From: Cladophialophora immunda
Lineage: Eukaryota > Ascomycota > Eurotiomycetes > Chaetothyriales > Herpotrichiellaceae
Direction of reading: 5' to 3'
Assembly: GCF_000835495.1 (NCBI RefSeq)
Contig: NW_015622547.1
Coordinates: 1,984,001-2,048,000 of the forward strand
Length of the DNA: 64,000 nt
The position numbers and the translations under genes were made by a program. Shown piece after piece: positions 12,229-23,187 of the stretch; position 1 is the first letter of the stretch, and each line of letters opens with the position of its first letter. Below the pieces are notes generated by a model, which worked only from the letters and a program-made list of their open reading frames with translations, was not told the origin of the DNA and made no database searches.

Positions 12229-13976
12229 ATTGAAGCTAGGACTGAGCGGTCCGTTCACTTATACAGCCGTCTCTTGACAGGGATTATTCAAGGTCAAAAT
12301 GTCCTTGACGTCTCCGGAATAAGATTGTAGCTGGTGATGGAGAAGCAATCAGATATGTAGGTAGTGGTGCAAATGAAGCCTTCTCTGCAGTCACTTGTCG
12401 CACACAGATTGGCTGGCGGCCACAGCAGGTCAAGCCTCTACCGCCAGCCTGTGCATTGATATATCGCATCAAGCCTTGTGGAATGGCGCCTAGGAAGTTG
12501 TGCTTGGAGAGTTGCTGGTGCAAGATTTGAGAGGCTTCTGGACTTCGATTCTCTATGTACCGCAGAGCTTGGCGGCGAGGCGGTTATGTCACTGACTCAA
12601 TGATGCCCAAGGCCGATTAGGCGCTGCTGGTGCTGCTTGCCGGGCCGCCTTAATATCGCCATCCTACACTCCCCTTTCACAACGCTCTGTGCCAACTGCC
12701 CTTGGTCTTATATTCTGCCACAAGAATGCGAAACACAGTCACGCCTCTTCCGCCGTTCTATTGGGGTTTTAGTGGCCATGACCCTCTTCCGAATCGATCC
12801 TCCGCTTGAGATTATTGCAACGCGTATACAGTGTCACCGCGTTTGGACTGAGCAGGCTCTTTACTAGAACCACTGCTCAGCCGTGAGGATTTTGGCACGG
12901 AGCACAAGGCAACAACTCGTCTCTCGGACCCTCCCAATGTCGCCATCTATAATCCTGCCTGCCCAGGCATTTGGTTGTGACTTCTTGAGCCTGGATTTCA
13001 CAATGGCGCTCTAGAGGCATGTCCGGGACAACCTAAAAAGGACGCAAAGGGTCAGAGACTTTACGCTACGACAGAAGAGCAGCGGAGGAACATGCTAAAC
13101 GAGCGAGACCGCATTCTTCAAGATGAGTTTTCGGAAGAGCCCAAACCAGGGTGTTGAGGGCCCAGAACCGCAATGGGTCGCCGTGGGGGACTCGCTCTAC
13201 CCGTTTGTGGCTAAATTACAAGCCTCGTCTAACACAGAGAGCTGGTCTGCTTGATCTTGGATTCTTTTGCCTCCCAAGATTCAGCTGACGCCACAAAAAA
13301 AGCCTCAACCAATTTCACAACACAGATGATAGAGAAAGCGGTACATTTTCTGAGCTAGTCTGCTTTGACCGGCGCATGGTCCTCCAGTTCAATCTGCATA
13401 TACATGCATACAACCTCGATGGCCAGGTAGGGTTAGCACGAACCCATCTCAGGCTTTTCACCACCTCTCGGTCCCCCTCGTTCTTTCCCGTTCTGTTTTA
13501 ACCACGCAGATCCTGTCTTCTAGACAGCGGCAGACGCATACGCGAAGACAGGCTTGCTCCAGACATGGCAGGTGGGCATTTAGACTCTACTCCAGCGTGC
13601 AACCCGCTTAAGGTGACCCTGAGCTCAAACAACCGAAGACATTTCCCCTGGAACCGCAAAGTTCTTCCGTTACTGTCTGTCAAGGTCTCTCATCCAGGCC
13701 AGACCGTGAAGGCGTCAAGAGAACGAGCTGAAAGGAGCAGCCTCGTCGACCAAATATCTTCTGGATACTGTGGGCTTCCTTCTGAGCAGTCCTGATGGCC
13801 TCGTCGCTAGACCTCCTGGCCCCTCGGTACGGTAGCTGGATGGTCTAGATTTATGGAGAATGGCGCTCAAAATGAGTTTTGGATACAAAAGCACCGGACC
13901 TCCTCGACTGAACTTGGATCATTAATCCCTGTTCGCCCACCAGTCCAAGCTGCATATCCTTCGTGTCCCCATCACC
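12229..13976. other. Intergenic, divergent
   Basis: 1.75 kb between UBA3 and the small secreted-protein gene. Short frames exist, but none has an ATG with a motif or believable splicing. No repeat family was recognised. Confidence 0.5.
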
Positions 13977-14587
13977 ATGAAGTTCATCATCCTTCTTTGT
14001 ATGGCTATAGCCTCTATCTCCAGTGCTGCGAGCAATGTCTGCAAATCAGGGATTTATGAACTATTGTCACCTCTCAGCGCTTACCCTCCCGCACAGAGTT
14101 ACTGCTCAGCCCATTATCCCCCAACAACGGGTAACATCCTCTGAAGCTCTTTACTGCTGATCTGGGAACTGATGATATCCTAGTAACTGTTTCAACCACC
14201 TTTATTTCCAAGAAGAAGTTTAGATTTGCGCGAGCCACGCCCGCTGCGGAATACGGAGGCGTCATGCTCGACAAACGCCACACGACATCTACTACTTCTC
14301 ACACAACCACAACTACCCCTCACACGACTACAACGACCCAGGACGCAAAAGCAGCCCAGTGGTCAAGCTTTCTGAAGACGGCTGGAAGCATCATCTACAC
14401 CTTCTGCCAGTGCATTGAGAGTCATCCTACGGTAGGCAGCCTTCTCACTCAGTTTTGCTGATTCTCCTCTTTCTAGCTCCCTTTATACATCCCACTCATC
14501 AACTCCCAGGTCGCTCCTCCTCCTTCAACCACGACGACGACGACGACGACCACCACCACCACCACCACCACAACCTCGTTTAGTTAG
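13977..14587 (+). CDS. Small secreted Thr-rich Cys protein, three exons
   Basis: Not recognised as a named family. Exons 13977-14130, 14184-14431 and 14477-14587 keep one frame over two introns of 53 and 45 bp and give 170 aa. Residues 1-18 form a clear signal peptide (MKFIILLCMAIASISSAA). The predicted mature part has four cysteines (C22, C43, C126, C128). A valine codon split by intron 1 gives the PPTTVTVSTTF string typical of linkers in fungal extracellular proteins. A possible Kex2 site (DKR) lies at 81-83, followed by a Thr/His/Ser-rich stretch. The tail is a run of about 16 threonines encoded by ACG and ACC triplets. Dense threonine suggests O-mannosylation and a wall or extracellular location. 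The agreement of signal peptide, frame and splice sites is the evidence; expression is unproven. Confidence 0.6.
14531..14573 (+). repeat. ACG/ACC triplet tract coding poly-Thr
   Basis: An uninterrupted run of ACG then ACC triplets near the end of the small secreted-protein gene. In the annotated frame every triplet reads threonine. Such tracts change length by slippage. Confidence 0.8.
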
Positions 14588-15170
14588 TTCGCGACGCATA
14601 ACGATATGGATGGAACTCGATGGAGGGGCTTGTACTGGCTTTACAACATGCATCGTTTGCCTTCAAGGAGGTCCTGAACCCGGCGGAATGCTTTTGTAAA
14701 TGCAGGAATCCTGATCGTTTCGGGTAGATATCTCTAAAACTCGCAGAACAGTGGCTCGGTTCAGCAATACTGAATGACGTTACGACTGCAACAATGTCCA
14801 ACGACCACTTCAAGTCTACCCATTACTAGCGTTCCTTTCAGATCTCTGTGATCGGAGACGTCGCCAATAACATGCTGTTGTAGTAAATCACTGGTTAGCC
14901 CCATCCGGACGCTTGCCGTAATACATTGCATCGTTATTGAGCCTGGGATTGAATATCAGGCTTTACTCTGAGGAAGAGAAAGGCCAATCAAGCCGGCCAA
15001 GGGACTAGTGTATGTGTACACAGGAGGAAAATATCTTGGCATATGCAAGGCTCCAAGCCGGGCCTCAACATCCTCAATATCTTGACTTACTCCCCGTACT
15101 CTTTCAACCCTAAAGTGCACGTACTGCAGCGCAACACCTCCAGTCACCGCATCAGTATGCGACTGCAGAC
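14588..15170. other. Intergenic
   Basis: It lies between the secreted-protein gene and TEL2, both on the plus strand. It should carry the TEL2 promoter. No coding or RNA feature was recognised. Confidence 0.5.
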
Positions 15171-18100
15171 ATGGACGGCCTATTGGAGCCCATCAAGACC
15201 ACCCGCAAGGTGGAAAATAATATCGACAGGTTCGAGACGTTGTCGCTGAAGGATCCAGTGCCAGCAGAGCGCCCCCTCGGTGCCAAATCCAAGATATCTG
15301 TTCTCGACATTACCACAGAAGCCACTGATGGCGCAAGCGACACATTCAGTCTTCGACCGTCGGTTGACATGTCAATAAGTTCGACGTCTGCAGAGGCGCA
15401 ACAGACGAATCATAAGCGTCACGACTCCGCGGCGTTCCTTCAGAAGAGCTATCTGGACAAAACGCCACCTGCCTCGCTCCCTGATGATGCGCTTGAGATT
15501 CTGAAAAATCAACCAAACAGTGAAGACCTGGCAGCGGTTCTACAGTATCTTCAGTACGGTATTGAGGGAAGGCATGATTTCAATATCCACGTCCCGGGTC
15601 CCAGGGCCTCCCAAATAATCAACGCACTTGTTACTGTCACCATTCCCGACCAGTGGCTTCATTTGCGACAATCCACGCTTTCGAGGACAGACATGCAGCT
15701 CAGGACGGAACTACTATCATCTCTTACGAGCGTTGCCGGACTCGGTGCACTCTTGATGCAAATCAGACGTCTTTCTTCCACCAACGCCGGTCAAGATAGG
15801 TCGCTAGTGGAAGATACAATTTTTGTTCTATCGTCAATCCTTGCCGGCAATATGGTTGTATCAAAATTTCTGTCCCAGGCTATGAAGACTTTTCCCACGG
15901 ATACAAAGCGCCGTGTCTTCTGGCAAGAAGCGACTTCTCTGCTTGCAGGCAGCAAGATCCTCACAACCATGTCGCAAGTCTTCGCCACAAATCGGGATCT
16001 GAATGGATTAGGAGAGACTGAGAAATGGCTTGGAGACGGAAATGAATACACAAGATGGCTTGGACGCAATATTGCGGCTGCCGCAACAAGCCTCAACACA
16101 ATACCGCATACCGAGCCTCAACAGATGAGCCTCCTGTGCCAAGTGCTGAAGCGTGGGCTTAATCTCGGGTATCGAGGTAGGACTTGCGCGAGCGTTTCTA
16201 GACACGAATTACTGACTAGATCATAGATACATTAACCAAAGAGCTCTACAATTCACTTCTTCTTGGGAAACGAGCGTTGTGGACCCCAATGCACATGTTA
16301 ATCCATGGCCTTTCAGCCTACGATCAAAAAGTCCTCTTTGATACCATCCTACGAGACCTTGCGCGGAGGTTTTTCGAAAGCGGAGCAGATACCGTGGGAC
16401 CCAAGGAGTTATTGGTTACGAGGACCTCCGCCGTCGGAGGAGTGGCAGCCATGATCAATGGACTCGTGCAAAACAATCCTCTGCTGGAAGCACATGTTAT
16501 CCATTGGTTGACGAGCACAAACGGGGAATATGCTGGTGTCGGTCTCAACGCTCGTAGAGCTGTCATCGCGACTCTAGCAGCGAGTCAGGGTAAGCCACTG
16601 TCTCACAATCTTTTGCAGAGGGCTAACTTCTACCAGGCAAGCTCGAGCAAGTCCTCGAAAGAAGCCTAGAGAACTTCGGGAATAAGCTACAGATCCAGCG
16701 CGATGCTATTCTCCAGCAGGAGTGTAAGTGAATTCTACAGATTCCGCTCACCCTTTGTTTGATACTGCTTCTAGGTGGCAGAGCCTGTGCTTACATATGC
16801 TTGGGCGCTTTTAGCGACCGCTCAAACCATCCTGCTGGCATTCGGATATCTCAGTCGTTTGGATCATCGCTCAGTAAAAAATTTATCGGGTTCCAGCACT
16901 TTCGTTCGGGCCGTCTCGAACCGGCTTGCTGCATCGGTTCCTCGCGCCCGGCTTTTAGGGATGATAGTCGCAGTCGCAGTCTCGAAGCTAGTAGATCCAC
17001 CGGACAAAGTCATGAACTTTGGCGTCGAGGAGATGGAAGGGGAGGAGGCAGAGCAATGGATGGGCCTGGTCAACATTCAAGACGCAGTTGGGAGTTTGGA
17101 ACAACTGCCGAAGAAAATAGTCGAGCCCTTGAAGAAACGTCCTTTGCAGAAGCCACCGAGAATTAGTCCCCGCAAACGAGTGTCAACAGAACCACGACCT
17201 CAAGCCTCTAAGATTGTGGCCATTGAAGAACTTTCAGATTCGGACGGACGACCTTCGGCTGCGGAGGAAGAGGACGATCTACGTCCTTATCCACGACCGG
17301 ATAGCGACCCTTCCGACTCAGACGAAGATCCTACACTGGTCAACCGGAACAAACCAGCTCCTCCAGTCTACATCACGTCTCTCATTAAGCAGCTCAACGC
17401 TGACAATGATCCCCCTGTGGTAGAGCTTGCACTCAAGACTGCTCCGTCTTTGATTCGTCGAAAGGCGAACTTTGGGGATGAATTGTCAGCCAATGTCTTC
17501 CAGTTGGCTTCATCTCTTGTCAATGTCCAGGAAGGCATGTCAAGGGAAGATATGCAGCGATCAAGACAGGAGGCCATGATCGCATGTCTGGTCTCGAAAC
17601 CTGGGGTAATGGGACCCTGGATTGTAAGCACATACTTCGAAGGGGACTTCTCGCTGTCCACCCGTGCGTCGCTGTTGACAGCGGTATCTCTGGGGGCTAG
17701 AGAGCTGGCAGGTTTCGATGATGATGTCGGCAGAATCTCTGCGACTGAACACCCAAACGATCCACCGTTTCCTTCGAATCGGTTACCACCTCGTCTTGAG
17801 CCCCTATATTCCTCATCGGCACCTGTCGACACCATTTCAAAGAATCTGTCTTATCACACGCTCCAGCCAATGGCCCTGCAAGCGGCCGACAAGCTCACCG
17901 GACCGGACGTTCTCAAGGTCCGTACCTTTTCTTCTCGGATGAAAGTCGCCGCCAAAACAGCCGCGAAGCTCGAGGCCCGCTCGAAACGCATCCCAAAGGA
18001 CCTGCACAAGCTTCTTGCGGAAGCCCTGTACCTACCGCTTTGTTCGAGACTGACGCTTCTCCTCACCTCACTAGTCACATCACCTTATCTAGCAGATTCG

Positions 18101-18565
18101 ACCCTCCTGCACCCTTCATTGGTGAAGCTAAGCCTGCAAACACTTATAATCCTCATTTCCGCTATAGGTCCGAACGCTTTACAACTCCCCGCGTTGACCA
18201 ACGAATCCCTTTTAATGCTGACTACGCTCCATACTCTTCCTTCGTTAGCACACGACCCAATTATTCTCCCTCCGATTCTTCACTTGATCTTGACACTGCT
18301 GGATCTGAACATCGAAGCCGGGCAAACATCCGAAGAACGCCTGGTCACAGACTTTGGCCCCATGTTTGCAGAACTAGTATCGTGGACTAGCAGCCTGGGA
18401 GATCGCGTTTCAATACCGGAAGTCGATGGCGACCCCGAGCTGGGGATGTCAATGCCATGGCCTGTTCTTGTTGCGGGGATACAGGTCAAGTGGCAGGAAG
18501 TTGGACGGAAATTTCAGGGTAGGATGTTGGGTTTGATGGCAGGGACCGATTTCGATTCCTTTTGA
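15171..18565 (+). CDS. TEL2: Telomere length regulation protein TEL2
   Basis: Alpha-solenoid scaffold of the TTT complex (Tel2-Tti1-Tti2), which with Hsp90/R2TP matures PIK-related kinases such as Mec1/ATR, Tel1/ATM and TOR. Exons 15171-16176, 16227-16589, 16637-16723 and 16815-18565 give 1068 aa. The last intron acceptor must be the TAG at 16812-16814: this joins QRDAILQQE to TAQTILLAFGYLSR in frame, whereas the earlier TAG at 16772-16774 shifts frame. The conserved C-terminal TELO2 domain begins after an acidic Ser/Asp linker and includes PPVYITSLIKQLNADND and RQEAMIACLVSKP. SDSDED at about 652-657 resembles the CK2-phosphorylated site through which TEL2 binds the R2TP subunit Pih1; that role is inferred here. 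Identification rests on the C-terminal domain and overall length. Confidence 0.85.
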
Positions 18566-18984
18566 GTGGGAGGTCAGATATTCTGGTGGTGCTGTCTCTA
18601 TTTCGGCCGAAAGCTAGGACGTGAGAGATACATGATGCTACTTTTTCGGTAGGCCGCAGTTGCGATTCTTGGGATGGGTGCCACCAGCGCCATGTCTAGA
18701 ATGGATGCGGTGTGGTCAACTAATGGCATCGCAAAACGGGTATTTAACCCGCAAGGCTCGCACTCGAGTCGGAGACATGGAGGGTGCCAAGAGACTAAAC
18801 CGGATTCAACTTTTTCTCTCCAATGGTCCTGCATGCTGCAGAAGACTTGCATCTCTCTGCGTTCTTTGGTACCATTCCCGTATAGCTGATTCTACTTCTC
18901 TGCGTCTTTGTTCAATCCTACTCGCCTTCAGTTGTCGATATGTAAGCATTTGCTACTATTCAACGTAAGGCGGCCTACTGATGA
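18566..18984. other. Intergenic / 5' leader
   Basis: It lies between TEL2 and the RRM gene. It includes a possible leader intron at 18942-18992 (GTAAGC...CCCAG) that would assemble an alternative start codon for the downstream gene. Confidence 0.45.
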
Positions 18985-20125
18985 ATGCCCAGGTATGCCC
19001 TACGCCGTTGCGCATCGCGCTTTCTCACTTCTCGACCTTCCCTTGCCCCCTCTTCGCGAACATACTCTTCTCTCAGCTCTCCTACGTCCCGGTTAATCGG
19101 TAGATCCACCGCATCCTATCCTCAACGAAGATGGGCCACGAATGAAGCCCAAGGAAAGGAGGGCAAGTCTCCCATAACTGAAGTCGAGCCTACAACACCA
19201 GAAGAAGCCGAGAATGCGGCTCAAACCCAAGCTGCCAGCACAAAATCTGCTCCCCAAGCTGCAGAGCCTGCGAACATTACCGAAGCCACAGATGAATCTC
19301 TTCCGGCTGCCGTCATTAATGAAAAGCTTGCTGCTAAGACCGGGCCTGCGCCAGGAGTTGCGGAAACCGCCAATGCAACCGAAGCAACAGAGGAGGCATT
19401 GCCCGCTGCTGAGACAGGTGAAAGATTAACAGCTGATTCAAAAGCTGCACCTTCGCAGTCAGCCACCCTGAGCCATGCTGGCATGTTCGACCGCAAGCCC
19501 ACACTGTACATCGGCAATTTGTTCTTTGATGTCACCGAAACCGACCTCGTCAAAGAGTTCGCGCGCTTTGGAACTGTGACCAAGTGCAGGATTGTGCGGG
19601 ACAGTCGTGGCTTGAGTAAAGGGTTAGTTTCTCCTGATCTCCAGCCGATCAAACCTTGCTAATATCGCTTTAAGATTCGGTTATGTCGACTTCTCAACAC
19701 AGGAGGCCGCAGATGCGGCTATGGAGGGTCTCAACATGTCGCTCTTCGAAGGTCGTCGGATCACGGTACAGTACGCTGCGCGGCCGAGCGGCGTGCTTGA
19801 CAACCAGAACGTCGAGCGCAAGCCTCTCAACCCTCCTTCTAAGACTCTTTTCATTGGGAACATGTCCTTCGAGATGACGGATCGTGATCTCACGAACTTG
19901 TTCCGCGGCATTAGAAATGTCATCGATGTTCGTGTCGCTATTGATCGACGCACTGGCCAACCGAGGGGATTCGCGCATGCCGACTTCATTGACGTCAAGA
20001 GTGCCATGGAAGCGATGAAGTTGCTGCAAGAGAAGGAGATTTACGGTCGGAGACTGAGAGTTGATTTCTCCTACTCTTCCGCGAACAGGGCTCCCAGGAA
20101 CGACCCTCCCGTCGAAAATAACTAG
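18985..20125 (+). CDS. Two-RRM RNA-binding protein, probably mitochondrial
   Basis: RNA-binding protein with two RRM domains. Exons 18985-19622 and 19675-20125 give 362 aa. The N-terminus (YALRRCASRFLTSRPS) is Arg/Ser-rich without acidic residues, a likely mitochondrial presequence. Residues 93-158 hold two 33-aa Ala/Glu/Thr-rich tandem copies. RRM1 has RNP2 LYIGNL and RNP1 KGFGYVDF; RRM2 has LFIGNM and RGFAHADF. The intron cuts inside RRM1 just before FGYVDF, a frequent position. The ATG at 18985 gives MPRYALRRC; alternatively ATG may be formed by splicing AT at 18940-18941 to G at 18993, giving MYALRRC. No C-terminal extension follows RRM2. The RNA target is unknown; mitochondrial transcript processing or stability is a guess from the presequence. 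Confidence 0.85.
19261..19458 (+). repeat. Two 99-bp tandem repeats inside the RRM gene
   Basis: Copies at 19261-19359 and 19360-19458 encode parallel 33-residue units, AEPANITEATDESLPAA and AETANATEATEEALPAA, each followed by an E(K/R)L segment. The copies have diverged at the DNA level, so the duplication is not recent. Confidence 0.8.
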
Positions 20126-21274
20126 AACGGCTTCTGGTGGAAGTCTTCCGCGCTCCGTAATCCAAGCCAAGCCCCTATTATCGCCCTTGCTGTGCATCAG
20201 CTTGCGCAAAGCAAAAACAACACTCCCCACGGGCTACTGCATGCTCCTAAAGTCGAAATTTGAGCGAGACCGACCCGAGAGTCGGGGTATCTATTATTTC
20301 CAGGTGGAGCTGCGATCGCCAACTCGGGATATGGGGTTATCATTACCCTGACTACCCAAGAAAGTCGCTGGACCATTTATCTACCAAGAAAGATGGTCAA
20401 CTGTTCACATGGAATGTATATTGGAAGACAAATGTACGGGTTGGGCTGTGCATCATATCGAGGAGCGCTGTTCCTCTCCTCAGCTTGTCTTTGACAATCT
20501 AATACGACCAAGCTGGGTCATGGCTGTGGGGCTTGGATGTACCTGTTTTAGTACGACCTGCTACAATTCTACTTCTCAATACGCAGGCAGACGGTTTTGG
20601 CGGCGAAAGGCTGAAAGAGAGGTTTAGCCACGAGCAGGAGACGGCTACGAGCTAAATGGAGATCGACTGTGCAGATTGGGGAGACCTTTGGTCAGAATGG
20701 GGCTCATCCCTTCAACTCTGACGTCCGTCTCTAGATGGTGTCGATACTCCACGTGTACGACTGTAAAATAGAAAGATAATCTCTATTCTTGACGAAACCT
20801 CCCACCCTGAAAAGGCACGAGGCTTCCTATGTAAGATATCCTGTATATGTGCTGATCGCCAGCAGTGCAGGGAGTTTTCACCTTCCTTTTTGAAATCTTC
20901 CCTGGGTAATTGCGAGTCTTCTGAAGCAGATCAAAATGGGCAAACGAGGCCATTCTGTTCTAATCGCCTCCTCTTGTCTTCCTTCAGCCTTATCCCTCGC
21001 AACTTTATGTCCCTCTCCGAATCTTTTTGGCAGGTTACCGGGTTCAACAACTTCTAATTTGTGGAGGGCGACCTTTGGCCCCTTTTCGTGACCATTCCTC
21101 ACCGGGATGCTTTGAATCGGAATGAACTCAGCCTTGTCCACCGTCATTGGCGGACGGTGAAGTCGCCGAGGTTGCTCGGAGGCACGATTTCTTCCCCCGT
21201 ACGAATCTCAACAATAAGCTTGCTGCACCTTGCACCTCCGTTCGGATCGCATAGATAGATGATGTGCTGCTAAC
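20126..21274. other. Intergenic
   Basis: 1.15 kb between two plus-strand genes. Short frames only, without motifs on either strand. It should hold the promoter of the thioesterase gene. Confidence 0.5.
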
Positions 21275-22135
21275 ATGTCGACCCAGCGCGCGATCTGGCG
21301 TGCCTCTCGGGCACTTGCTTCCTCGAGCCCATCCCCGTTCGCGCCCAGATACTATTCCTCTGCACCCCGACCGAAGACCGAGGAATCCAAGAGCGCGATC
21401 TCTCCTCGCTGGCTCTCAGACACGAAATCCCGGATCGGACGATGCATCACCTTCGGCCTCTCTCCGAGGCTCGTCGACGAAGCCGGCCAAGTCCTGCACA
21501 TGCTGGCCCGGGACTGGCGCGAGCTCATCGCGGGCAGCGAGGGCTACCTGACCTCGGAGAAGAGAGCGGGCCTGCACCGGCAGAACATTGTCTGGGGCGA
21601 GCAGGACTCGATGGGCCACGTCAACAATGTGATGTACGTCCGGTACGCGGAGAGCGGACGGTGCAATTGGATCCGCAATTACAGCGGGCACATTGACCCC
21701 GTGCACAAGAGGCAGTGGGAGGAACTATTGACCTCGAGGGGCATCGGCTTGATCCTGAAGAGCATCACGGTCGATTTCAAGTTCCCCATGACGTGGCCCG
21801 ACCGGATTTCCGTCTACCACAAGCTTCGGTCGCGGCCGAACGAGGCGACAGAGTCCCTGATCCTGGACGTCTTGATCATGTCCGAAGTCCGCCAGCGGCC
21901 GGCGGCTCGGTGCTTGGAGGATGTCGTGGTCTATGACTACAGAGTGGGGAAGAAGAGCACCCTGGAGCCGTTTATGCTCGATCAGTTGAAGAAGACGTTT
22001 GACTTGCAAGAGGCCGCAAAGCGAGAGAACCATGCCAAGATCCAATGGATCGAGGAACGCGTGAGGTCCCTCGAGACCGGGTCCTGGGATAGACACGATG
22101 CGAAGGAAGATCTCGGCAGCGCGGGAGGACAATGA
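21275..22135 (+). CDS. Hot-dog fold acyl-CoA thioesterase-like, mitochondrial
   Basis: Single-exon gene, 286 aa. The first 28 residues (MSTQRAIWRASRALASSS onward) look like a mitochondrial presequence. The core matches the 4-hydroxybenzoyl-CoA thioesterase-type hot-dog fold: WGEQDSMGHVNNVMYVRYAE at about 109-128, with the conserved D and the HVNN element, then a long helix and the strands ILKSITVDFKFPMTWPDRI. Fungal proteins of this shape are often annotated as thioesterase-like proteins of mitochondria. It may hydrolyse an acyl-CoA, but the substrate cannot be told. GC content is raised compared with its flanks, as expected for coding sequence. The charged C-terminus (EERVRSLETGSWDRHD) is outside the fold. 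Confidence 0.85.
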   Translation: MSTQRAIWRASRALASSSPSPFAPRYYSSAPRPKTEESKSAISPRWLSDTKSRIGRCITFGLSPRLVDEAGQVLHMLARDWRELIAGSEGYLTSEKRAGLHRQNIVWGEQDSMGHVNNVMYVRYAESGRCNWIRNYSGHIDPVHKRQWEELLTSRGIGLILKSITVDFKFPMTWPDRISVYHKLRSRPNEATESLILDVLIMSEVRQRPAARCLEDVVVYDYRVGKKSTLEPFMLDQLKKTFDLQEAAKRENHAKIQWIEERVRSLETGSWDRHDAKEDLGSAGGQ

Positions 22136-23187
22136 GGATGGACCTTCCCTCAGCCCGAGAACTAGTCACAAGCCCGAAGGCTGCACTGCCCGTCCACCCT
22201 CGGCAACAAGCCGACAGGCATTCCATCGACATTATCACGACTTCTGTGAAAGTGGTGGCGGAGGCGAACTTGTCTTGTCCGGGGGTATCACTGCATTGAT
22301 TTCACTCGACTGGAAGTGTTCTTGAGAGCGGCCTCGTTGCCTGAAGACGGGCCCTTTCGCCTCAGATTCTCACCCGCCCAGGCTTGGATACAGAAGCAAA
22401 TATGTGCGCCTGGCGTCGTTATCCTCGAGCAATTGCCCGTCTGTTTGAGATTGCGAAGCGCCCTGAGCTGTCGCTCATCAACGCGACCGAACCCCTCCCC
22501 TCTGGCCCAAGTCGTGGCGCAAGGTCCCAAAGTCCAGACGTGAAAGCAATTTCGTGCGTGAATGATGGATAAGATCACGCGGTGCTAATGGTGGGATGGA
22601 TCCGAAAAGGATGACAAGTCGGGATCCATGTAAGATCAGACCTCTCTTCAGGGAATCTCGCGCGTTTCGACTCTGCTGGGTGAAGGCAGAACTTTCGCTG
22701 GCTGTCATCATCAGCCATCGACGACAAAGGGCGTTTCCGTTTTCGCACATTGTTGTCCCGGGTATGAAATCGCAATCAGCGACGACAACGATATTGCACG
22801 GTTGCCCGACGTCTGTGGGGCAGTGGGAGGTCATCTCGGCAGAAGGCACATCAGCTTTTCGTGGATGGCAGCTCTCACCTTCCAAAACACGGAATACGAT
22901 ATGATAGAAATGGATAATAGATAACTAATCAAAAACCGGTCTTGGAATAGCACAGGGCTGAATAGAATGCAGGAAGATGGGTGGTATTTCCAGTGCTGTA
23001 ATCCGCTAAAAGAAAGCTTCGCAGTCACGACATGTTGCAATGTATCTTCTGTCGAGCAATGTGCTGCCTGAGCCCTAACCGTCATCCAACTTGATGGCTT
23101 CTGTCTACTCATCCCAAGACCATTGGCGCCCCAAAAGTAATTCGTTACCCAAAGCCAGACAGCTAAACAACAGATATCCCGCCAACA
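22136..23187. other. Convergent intergenic region
   Basis: This stretch lies between the thioesterase and the Pal1 gene. Open frames on both strands are shorter than about 140 codons and have no motif. Nothing else was recognised. Confidence 0.5.

Noticed and set aside
16759..17166. Frame starting at the first TAG acceptor in TEL2 (16775)
   Set aside because: Splicing there shifts frame; the TAG at 16812-16814 joins conserved QQE to TAQTILL in frame.
21416..22132. Other frames over the thioesterase gene
   Set aside because: The hot-dog motif is in the plus-strand 286-aa frame only; the rest are GC-driven shadows.
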